From NCBI GenBank assembly GCA_900553605.1, contig USDX01000012.1, positions 1 through 46,451 on the forward strand: 46,451 nt of DNA, read 5' to 3'. Below, piece after piece: positions 23,184 to 29,946 of the stretch. Both the position numbers and the translations under genes were made by a program. Source of the stretch: an uncultured Eggerthella sp. (GTDB lineage Bacteria; Actinomycetota; Coriobacteriia; Coriobacteriales; Eggerthellaceae). The notes beneath the pieces are model-generated. The model was given only the letters and a program-made list of their open reading frames with translations. It searched no databases and was not told the DNA's origin. Within the stretch, counting starts at the first letter, position 1. Each line of letters opens with the position of its first letter.

Positions 23184-24899
23184 ATGCTTACCTATTCGTT
23201 TTCAAATAAGGGCGAACTGAGCATGTACGAATATCTCTATCGCTGCATTCGCTCCGATATCGAAGCTGGTGTTATTGCGCCAGGGGAAAAGCTCCCCTCC
23301 AAGCGTAGCTTTGCGCGTCATTTGGGCGTGAGCCTGATTACCGTAGAAGGTGCGTATTCGCAGTTGATCGCGGAAGGGTATTTAAGGGCCGAACCCCGAA
23401 GGGGCTATTTTGCCTCCGATCTGAACTCTTCTGGCGTTGTTTCTGGCCGCAAACCGTCGTTACTTGGTGTCGGATCATCCTCGTTGGGAACGACGTTTCC
23501 GACCGATGGGGATCTGCTCCCCGAAGAGGGCTTGGCGCAGGCCTATGCTTCGTTGGCGGCGGCGGGTCGGCCCCGCGAGGGCCGCATCGACGCAGGTGGG
23601 CAATCTGCGACATTGGCGAGCTCCTCTGGTGGAAATGGCTTCAATGATGAAGCGGTGTTTGCTGATTTTACGGGCTCATTGGTGCCTTTGGGCATGTTTC
23701 CCTATGCGGCATGGGCAAAATCGTTGAGGGATGCCCTGACGCGCGAATCAGAACGTATGCTGGTGGGCGAAACGGGCTTCGCTGGCGCCCTTCGTTTGCG
23801 TAAGGCTATCGCCGATCATCTTCGTGGGTTTCGCGGCATGGAGGTTGATCCCGAATGCATTGTGGTGGGGGCTGGTTCCCAGGTGCTCTACAACTGGCTC
23901 GTTCAGTTGCTGGGGCGCAATCTCCATTATGGGGTTGAAGACCCAGGGTATTTGCGCCTCTCTCGAATCTATGAGGCGAACAACGTTGAGCTTTCGCATA
24001 TTCCCTTGGATGAAAACGGTATCGATATGGCATCCGTTGTCGAGTCGAGTGCCGATGTCTTGCATCTGATGCCATCGCATCAGTTTCCTACGGGCATTGT
24101 GACTTCGATCGGGCGCCGCTACGAGCTTTTGGGTTGGGCGTCCGCTAAGGATAATCGGTACCTTGTTGAAGACGACTACGATTGTGAGTTCCGCCTTACA
24201 GGACGCCCTATTCCCTCGCTTCAAAGCATCGATGCAACGGGGAAGGTGATTTACGCCAACACTTTCACGAAAAGCCTAGGACCGGCGTTTCGTATTGGGT
24301 ATCTGGTTCTGCCGCCCGCACTGGCGGACCGTTTCAGGCGTGAGCTGGGATTTTACTCTTGTACCGTCAGTGCTATCGATCAACTGGCCTTGGCGCGTTT
24401 TATCGAAAGCGGCGACTATGAACGTCATGTGAATAGGTTGCGTACCTACTATCGCTCGGTGCGCGATGCTCTGGTCTCCGCGTTTCAAGCCAGTTCTTTT
24501 TCGGAAAGAGTCAGCATCGAAGAGCAGGATGCCGGCATCCATTTCGTCATGGGCATATCCATCGATGCCAAAATGCCTGAAGTACGCAAATCGGCTCCGC
24601 AGGGGCATGCCACGCGTTATCGGTTCGATGACGTTGCCGCTGAAAACGCGAAGGATTGCTGCCAACCTGCTAGCCCTGTTGCGGAGAGCCGCTGGGAACG
24701 GGAATTTGTTGATGCCGCCCAGGGCAGGGGAGTGCGTATCGTGCCGTTATCCCTGTTTTACAGCAAAAGCGCCGCGCCAGAGCGGGGCCCCGTGCGGCGC
24801 TTTTTGGTGAGCTTCGGCGGTATTGAATTGGATTCGGTTGAGCCAGCGGTGGCTGCCTTGGAGCATGCAGTTCGCATCGCCGACGAGACAACGCGGTAG
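23184..24899 (+). CDS. MocR/PdxR-family regulator (GntR HTH fused to aminotransferase-like domain)
   Basis: A 571-residue protein. The N-terminal GntR winged helix (KLPSKRSFARHLGVSLITVEGAYSQL) is followed by a linker of about 95 residues and a fold-I aminotransferase domain. ANTFTKSLGPAFRIGYL holds the predicted PLP lysine; EDDYDCEFR and VGAGSQVLYNWL are also typical. The protein is 70-100 residues longer than usual, due to the long linker and an insertion of about 50 residues before the final domain. Position opposite pdxST and the operator-like repeats suggest PdxR: it would activate pdxST when PLP is low. A weak AGAAAAGAG precedes the ATG. Confidence 0.9.
   Translation: MLTYSFSNKGELSMYEYLYRCIRSDIEAGVIAPGEKLPSKRSFARHLGVSLITVEGAYSQLIAEGYLRAEPRRGYFASDLNSSGVVSGRKPSLLGVGSSSLGTTFPTDGDLLPEEGLAQAYASLAAAGRPREGRIDAGGQSATLASSSGGNGFNDEAVFADFTGSLVPLGMFPYAAWAKSLRDALTRESERMLVGETGFAGALRLRKAIADHLRGFRGMEVDPECIVVGAGSQVLYNWLVQLLGRNLHYGVEDPGYLRLSRIYEANNVELSHIPLDENGIDMASVVESSADVLHLMPSHQFPTGIVTSIGRRYELLGWASAKDNRYLVEDDYDCEFRLTGRPIPSLQSIDATGKVIYANTFTKSLGPAFRIGYLVLPPALADRFRRELGFYSCTVSAIDQLALARFIESGDYERHVNRLRTYYRSVRDALVSAFQASSFSERVSIEEQDAGIHFVMGISIDAKMPEVRKSAPQGHATRYRFDDVAAENAKDCCQPASPVAESRWEREFVDAAQGRGVRIVPLSLFYSKSAAPERGPVRRFLVSFGGIELDSVEPAVAALEHAVRIADETTR
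24765..24805 (-). terminator. Terminator hairpin inside the 3' end of the MocR gene
   Basis: A perfect inverted repeat AAAAGCGCCGC (24765-24775) and GCGGCGCTTTT (24794-24804) has a loop with a GGGGCCCC palindrome. It lies about 100 bases beyond the stop of the convergent NYN gene and has T runs on both strands. For the minus strand it is ideally placed as the NYN terminator, while on the plus strand it is coding. Confidence 0.7.
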
Positions 24900-24901
24900 C
24901 C

Positions 24902-25840
24902 TTATTCCTCTATTAGGCGGAAATAGACGGTCTTCACGCCCGAGTTCTCCGACTCCTTTACGCTTTTGCTTTCGAAGAAGCTGAGCGATTCAATGAAAGG
25001 CACAAACTTCTTAAACCCGAAGTTGCGTGTGTCGAAGTCGGGCAAGCGTCTGGCAAGACGTGCTCCTAAGCTTGAGGAAAGGATCCAGCCATCATCGCCG
25101 CTGAACTCTTCGGCGATTTCACGCAGGGCAGTTTCCACGGTGATGATATCGAGTCCGTTGAAGTCCTCGTCAGCGAGCTCGTGTTCAACATGGGTATCGC
25201 GCTCTTGTTTGACCGCGATTTTCTGCTCAATTTGGGGCTGATGCTGCGAGGTCTTTTCTTCGCTGTTGTGATGTTGGGCTTTGGCGGATTCTCCGACTTT
25301 CGAAGGAGCTGTCTCGGTTGCGTTCCTTGAGGGCTTAGGGGAAGTTTGGTCGCTCTGTTTCTTTTTGTTGTTCTTCGTCTTTTTGCCCTTTGCGGCGTTG
25401 GTGCTTGCCTTGTGCAGAAGGTCGAGGTAAACGAACTTATTGCAAGCGCTAATGAAGGCACGCGGTGTTTTCTGCTCTCCCATGCCCAATACGAACATCT
25501 CCGATTCGCGCAGGCGCGAAGCTAAGCGCGTGAAGTCGCTGTCGGACGAAACAATGCAGAAGGCGTCGAGTCGCTTTTGGTACAGGAGGTCCATCGCGTC
25601 GATGATGAGGGCAGAATCCGATGAATTCTTGCCTACGGTGTTGCTGTACTGCTGGATTGGCTGAATGGCGTTGTCGAGCAATTCCTTTTTCCAGGTGTTG
25701 AGCGCGGGCGTGGTCCAATTGCCGTAAATGCGCTTGTATATCAGGTTGCCCATGCTGGATGCTTCCTGAAGGATGATGCTTGCGTATTTGCTTGAGATGT
25801 TCTCGGCATCGATGAGAACGGCTATTTTCATATCTTCCAT
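24902..25840 (-). CDS. NYN-domain putative ribonuclease with C-terminal LOTUS/OST-HTH domain
   Basis: A protein of 312 residues. The N-terminal NYN/PIN-like domain has acidic residues in AVLIDAENIS (Asp11), SSDSALIIDAMDLL (Asp75, Asp81) and VSSDSDFTRLASRLRE (Asp100, Asp102), matching the LabA/DUF88 nuclease group. A lysine- and proline-rich linker (about 143-235) precedes a C-terminal winged-helix LOTUS domain (about 237-312: DGWILSSSLGARLARRLPDF, then YFRL). The expected activity is metal-dependent RNA cleavage with RNA binding by LOTUS. Start uncertain: the ATG at 25840 begins just before the domain; an upstream TTG at 25921 adds 27 residues. It ends two bases from the convergent MocR gene. 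Confidence 0.85.
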   Translation of the reverse strand: MEDMKIAVLIDAENISSKYASIILQEASSMGNLIYKRIYGNWTTPALNTWKKELLDNAIQPIQQYSNTVGKNSSDSALIIDAMDLLYQKRLDAFCIVSSDSDFTRLASRLRESEMFVLGMGEQKTPRAFISACNKFVYLDLLHKASTNAAKGKKTKNNKKKQSDQTSPKPSRNATETAPSKVGESAKAQHHNSEEKTSQHQPQIEQKIAVKQERDTHVEHELADEDFNGLDIITVETALREIAEEFSGDDGWILSSSLGARLARRLPDFDTRNFGFKKFVPFIESLSFFESKSVKESENSGVKTVYFRLIEE

Positions 25841-25997
25841 TTGTTTGGGTCCGTTTTGCGAACGGCCTCCTTTCGCAGTGGATACGTGTGCCTTTGCGAG
25901 AGCCTTTGGCGGGGGCGGCAAGGGCTCTCGGGGGGCGGCACCGGGCGTTTTCGACGTTTGACGCGAAAGCGAACCGTGCTTGGTGCCGTGTTGTCAA

Positions 25998-26031
25998 GAG
26001 GCCCCATCGCTTAGAAAAACGATGGGGCCTC
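25998..26031 (-). terminator. Stem-loop downstream of queHA
   Basis: The 12-bp stem GAGGCCCCATCG/CGATGGGGCCTC has a 10-base loop. It follows the stop of the minus-strand queuosine fusion by four bases, but its U-tract is weak, so it may be a stabilising 3' end or an incomplete terminator. The stretch 25841-25997 otherwise holds only the leader of the NYN gene. Confidence 0.6.
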
Positions 26032-26035
26032 GATG

Positions 26036-27733
26036 CTATTCAATGAACATTGCGTCGCCGAAGGAAAGCATGCGGTACTTGTGCTTAATGGCGTGGCGGT
26101 AGGCCTTCATGATGTTGTCGCGGCTTGAGAATGCGCTTACGAGCATCATCAGGGTTGAGCGGGGCACATGGAAGTTGGTCACCATCGCGTCGACCACATG
26201 GAACTCGTAACCAGGAAGGATGAAGAGGCTGGTTGCCTCTCTGTCGCGCGGTAGGACTTCGCCCGCTTCTGCATCCCATGCCGATTCCAAGCTGCGAACG
26301 CTAGTGGTTCCGATGGCGATTACGCGACCGCCGTTGGCCTTAGTGCGCTTAATGGCTTCAACGGTTTTTTCGGGAACGGTGTAGCGCTCGGTGTGGATCT
26401 GGTGATCCTTCGGGAATTCCTCGTCAACGATGCGGAAGGTGTCCAGGCCAACCTCCAGATGCACGGTTTCCCAATCGACACCCTTCGCCTTGATGCGCTC
26501 AATGAGCTCGGGCGTGAAGTGGAGGCCTGCGGTGGGCGCGGCAGCACTGCGCTCCTCTCGTGAGAACACTGTCTGATACAGCTCTTCATCGCCCGCATAG
26601 TTTTTGATGTAGGGCGGCAGGGGCGTATGGCCGGCACGATGCAACGCTTCGTCGAGCGAGGGCAGGGTGGTGGTGAGGCGTGCCAAGCGTTCGCCCTTTT
26701 CAGCGTTTTCGACCCAGTCGATAATCTCGGCGGAAAGCACTACCGTGCCTTCCTTGTCTGAGAAATCGACCATGGCGCCTGTACCCGGTTTCAGGCGCTT
26801 GCCGGGGCGCACCAGTACTTCCCAGATGGCCGAAGAGTCGTGTTTGGGCTCAACGTCGAAACGCTCGCGCAGCAGGAATACCTCTGCTTGGCCGCCGGTG
26901 TTGCGCTTGGTTCCCAAAAGGCGAGCGGGCATGACGCGGGTTTCGTTGGCTACGATCAGGTCGCCTGGCTTCAAATGGTTGATGATGTCGCGGAAGATCT
27001 CATCATGAAGAGCACCGTTCTGGCGTTTCATAACCAGCATGCGGCAGCCATCGCGCTCGGCGGCGGGTTCCTGGGCGATAAGTTCTTCGGGCAAGTCGTA
27101 GTCGAAATCGTCGGTACGCATGTTCATTAATTTCTCTCGTTTCTCTTTTGCCTTGGCGGCTTTTCGTGCGGCTTTGCGCTCGGCACGTTCAGCTGCAGCT
27201 TCGGCATCGGAATAAGCGCAGCCGCAATAGTTCTGGCGATACATGCCCAGTTCGCGGCTACGTATGGTTGCTTGTGGATAGAATTCGCGGAAGTCTTGGA
27301 AGACCGCCGACAACCCCTCGTAAGGCGCAGCAGCGCGTTCGAGTTCTTCGTTGATGATGTCTATATGTTGGTAGGGACTTACGGTGAGGGTGGTGCCAAT
27401 GCCCTCGAATCCGTGATCGTATGCGTAGCGTGCAAGCTCTTCCAGGCGAATGCGATAGCAGGCGCGGCAACGGTCCGCTCGATTCTCTTGGGTGCCATCC
27501 CAGTTTTGCTTGATGGCGTTTTGCCAGGTAGCGGGTTCGTAGGGCCCTTCTATCACGGGGATGTCTTGGCTTTTTGCCCACTTTAGCAACGTTTCGAGGC
27601 GATGCTCGTATTCGGGTGCGGGCGCAATATTGGAATTGAGGTAGGCGATGGTTATATCATGGCCTGCTTCGGCCAGTATCCGAACCGGCTCCAGAGAGCA
27701 GGGGCCGCAACAGGCGTGAAGTAGTAATTTCAT
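26036..27733 (-). CDS. Fused epoxyqueuosine reductase QueH and tRNA ribosyltransferase-isomerase QueA
   Basis: One 565-residue frame holds two enzymes. Residues 1-176 are QueH (DUF208): KLLLHACCGPC (Cys8, Cys9, Cys12), RADRCRACYRIRL (Cys89, Cys92) and QNYCGCAYS (Cys170, Cys172). An Ala/Lys/Glu-rich linker (177-202) leads to QueA from residue 205 to the end (DYDLPEELIAQEP, ANETRVMPARL, GLHFTPELI). QueA adds the epoxycyclopentane to preQ1 in tRNA and QueH reduces it to queuosine, so the fusion joins successive steps, in reverse order along the chain. Start: the ATG at 27733 fits the family; a GTG at 27763 would be upstream of the likely transcript start (TAGTAT at 27766-27771). No stop lies between the halves; a Met next to the QueA start could allow separate translation. 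Confidence 0.93.
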   Translation of the reverse strand: MKLLLHACCGPCSLEPVRILAEAGHDITIAYLNSNIAPAPEYEHRLETLLKWAKSQDIPVIEGPYEPATWQNAIKQNWDGTQENRADRCRACYRIRLEELARYAYDHGFEGIGTTLTVSPYQHIDIINEELERAAAPYEGLSAVFQDFREFYPQATIRSRELGMYRQNYCGCAYSDAEAAAERAERKAARKAAKAKEKREKLMNMRTDDFDYDLPEELIAQEPAAERDGCRMLVMKRQNGALHDEIFRDIINHLKPGDLIVANETRVMPARLLGTKRNTGGQAEVFLLRERFDVEPKHDSSAIWEVLVRPGKRLKPGTGAMVDFSDKEGTVVLSAEIIDWVENAEKGERLARLTTTLPSLDEALHRAGHTPLPPYIKNYAGDEELYQTVFSREERSAAAPTAGLHFTPELIERIKAKGVDWETVHLEVGLDTFRIVDEEFPKDHQIHTERYTVPEKTVEAIKRTKANGGRVIAIGTTSVRSLESAWDAEAGEVLPRDREATSLFILPGYEFHVVDAMVTNFHVPRSTLMMLVSAFSSRDNIMKAYRHAIKHKYRMLSFGDAMFIE

Positions 27734-27815
27734 AGGTTCGTCGTACGCTCCTTCCAGCGTCACCTATACTAGCACCTGATTACTTTCGAGCACCTTTGAG
27801 AAAGGATTGCCCACA

Positions 27816-28547
27816 ATGCCCAAACGCAGCTATAAAGCCGTGTTCTTCGATCTTGACGGGACGCTCCTGCCTATCGACATGGATGCATTCCTGAAAAACT
27901 ATTTCAATGATATCGCCGCTTTCGTGCAGTCTCGCGGTCATGACCCGAAACGTTTCATCGATGCTTTGAGCGCTGGCGTGAAAAGCATGCTTACGAAGCA
28001 GGGCGGCTTGAATTCTGAGCGTTTCTGGGAAACGTTCACCTCCCGCATGGGAGGCGGCAGCTCGGCCGAATACGAGAAGATGATGGACGAGTATTATTCA
28101 ACCTGCTTCGACGGCCTCAGCGCCATGGCCACGAACGTCGACCCGAACGCTGCTTATGTGGTAAAGACGTTGAAGGAGAAGGGCTACCCGCTGTACCTCA
28201 CCACCATGCCCTTGTTCCCCCGCATTGCGGTTGAAAAGCGCCTTTCCTGGGCGAACGTTCCCGCAAGCGCGTTCGATCGCATTACCACGTATGACAATTC
28301 CACGAGCACCAAGCCTCATACGGCTTATTTCCAGGAAAACGTGGAGGCAATCGGTTTGGCGCCTGAGGACATCCTCATGGTGGGAAACAATACCCGAGAA
28401 GACCTAGCGGCGATGAAGCTGGGCTTGGACGCCTATCTGGTAACCGATTGGCTTCTTGACCCTGACGGATTCGATATCGAATCGGTGAAGCACGGCACCC
28501 TTGCCGATTTTGCCCGTTTTGTCGACGAGCTTCCGGAGTGTGAATAA
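27816..28547 (+). CDS. HAD-superfamily hydrolase
   Basis: A 243-residue haloacid dehalogenase-type phosphatase. Motif I is FFDLDGTLLP (nucleophile and general-acid Asp), the Thr of motif II is in YLTTMPLFP, the Lys of motif III in STSTKPH, and motif IV appears as MVGNNTREDLAAM. A helical cap lies between residues 20 and 100. The substrate is unknown. The ATG at 27816 follows AAAGGA at 11 bases. The stop overlaps tgt (TAATG), so they are cotranscribed, but a link to queuosine is not shown. Confidence 0.85.
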   Translation: MPKRSYKAVFFDLDGTLLPIDMDAFLKNYFNDIAAFVQSRGHDPKRFIDALSAGVKSMLTKQGGLNSERFWETFTSRMGGGSSAEYEKMMDEYYSTCFDGLSAMATNVDPNAAYVVKTLKEKGYPLYLTTMPLFPRIAVEKRLSWANVPASAFDRITTYDNSTSTKPHTAYFQENVEAIGLAPEDILMVGNNTREDLAAMKLGLDAYLVTDWLLDPDGFDIESVKHGTLADFARFVDELPECE

Positions 28548-29692
28548 TGGCATTGTTTGAATATACGGTTGAGGCTCAATCGGGGCATGCCCGTGCGGGC
28601 TCGTTTGAAACGGCGCACGGTACGGTTAAAACCCCGCTGTTTATGCCCGTTGGAACCAGCGCTACGGTGAAGGGCATTCGCCCTCAAACATTGAAGGAAA
28701 TCGGTTCGCAGATCGTGCTGTCGAACACCTACCACCTGGCAATGCGCCCTGGCGCCGATTTGGTTGCCGAGGCGGGTGGCCTCCATAAGTTTTGTGCCTA
28801 CGATGGCCCGATGCTCACCGATTCGGGTGGATTCCAGATCTTCTCCCTTGAGGACACGCGCAAGCTCGATGACGACGGCGTAACGTTCACCTCCATCTAT
28901 GATGGTGACAAAATCCGTTGGACGCCGGAAGACAACATGGACATCCAACAGAAATTGGGTGCCGACATTATCATGCAGCTCGACCAGTGCCCCCCTTATC
29001 CCGCTACGCGCGAATTCGTCCAGCGTGCGGTTGATCTGTCTGCAAACTGGGCGCGCCGTTGCCTTGCCGCCCATACGCGCGAAGACCAAGCCCTCTTCGC
29101 CATCTGTCAAGGCGGTATGCATTTGGATTTGCGTCTTGAGTCCATTGCTCGCCTGAAGCAGATTGGCCAGGAAAGCGTGGCTTCGGGTCATAAGGATTTT
29201 GCGGGGTTCGGCATCGGCGGCTACTCGGTGGGCGAAGATCACGAAACCATGTTCGAAACGCTGGGCGACGTTGCTCGCGCGCTGCCGGAAAACAAGCCGC
29301 GTTACCTTATGGGCGTAGGCAATCCCACTACATTGGTTCGCGCTGTGTATGAAGGCGTTGACATGTTCGATTGCGTGCTGCCTACTCGAACGGCACGCAT
29401 GGGCACGGCGTTTTCTTCCCAGGGTCGCATGAATATGCGCAATGCCAAGTTCAAGCATGATTTCGGTCCGCTTGACCCTGCGTGCAGCTGCCCTACTTGC
29501 AAAACGCATAGCCGTTCTTATATTCGCCACCTGGTTAAGCAGAATGAAATGTTGGGCAGCGTGCTGCTGAGCATTCACAATCTTTACTTCTTGCTGCATT
29601 TGATGGACAGCGCTCGAGAAGCGGTGCTTGCCGATGCTTATGAGGAGTTCTATCAGGATTGGATGAACTCGCCTGCCGCAAAAGACTATTAA
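28547..29692 (+). CDS. tgt: Queuine tRNA-ribosyltransferase (Tgt)
   Basis: A 381-residue TIM-barrel enzyme that exchanges the guanine at tRNA position 34 with preQ1. MLTDSGGFQIFSL (catalytic base Asp and substrate loop), VFDCVLPTRTARMG-type DCVLPTRTARMGTAF (nucleophile Asp) and the zinc site CSCPTC plus His in LLSIHNL are all intact. The start overlaps the HAD gene stop. It opposes queHA, so both queuosine steps are encoded here. The preQ1 synthesis genes (queD/E/C/F) are not in the window. Confidence 0.97.
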   Translation: MALFEYTVEAQSGHARAGSFETAHGTVKTPLFMPVGTSATVKGIRPQTLKEIGSQIVLSNTYHLAMRPGADLVAEAGGLHKFCAYDGPMLTDSGGFQIFSLEDTRKLDDDGVTFTSIYDGDKIRWTPEDNMDIQQKLGADIIMQLDQCPPYPATREFVQRAVDLSANWARRCLAAHTREDQALFAICQGGMHLDLRLESIARLKQIGQESVASGHKDFAGFGIGGYSVGEDHETMFETLGDVARALPENKPRYLMGVGNPTTLVRAVYEGVDMFDCVLPTRTARMGTAFSSQGRMNMRNAKFKHDFGPLDPACSCPTCKTHSRSYIRHLVKQNEMLGSVLLSIHNLYFLLHLMDSAREAVLADAYEEFYQDWMNSPAAKDY

Positions 29693-29710
29693 CGGCACGT
29701 ATCTGGTTTG

Positions 29711-29735
29711 AAAATGGGGGAGGTGCCCCCATTTT
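29711..29735 (+). terminator. Terminator hairpin after tgt
   Basis: The stem AAAATGGGGG/CCCCCATTTT has a five-base loop AGGTG and is followed by CGCGTTTT. The remaining bases to 29946 hold the secDF leader with no further gene that I can see. Confidence 0.7.
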
Positions 29736-29946
29736 CGCGTTTTGGGCACATGTGTCCAAGGGCCTGCTTTTGTTCACTCGCAAAAGATTGCGCAATGATT
29801 GGTCTTGCCCTTTCGACGACTGCTTTTGTGCGATAAAGTGGCGAAATTGAAGAAATAACATCGGGTTAACGTGTGTGCCGCTATCATGTTTCCGATATGC
29901 ACATGCGCGCTCGCGCGCTGTTCAGAGGATAATCAGAAGGACTACT

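Noticed and set aside
25981..26035. TTGACA on the minus strand near 25996 as a promoter of the NYN gene
   Set aside because: No acceptable -10 lies 16-18 bases downstream.
27761..27763. GTG start ten codons upstream for the QueH-QueA fusion
   Set aside because: It has no ribosome-binding site and would sit only three bases after the likely -10 element, before the expected transcript start.
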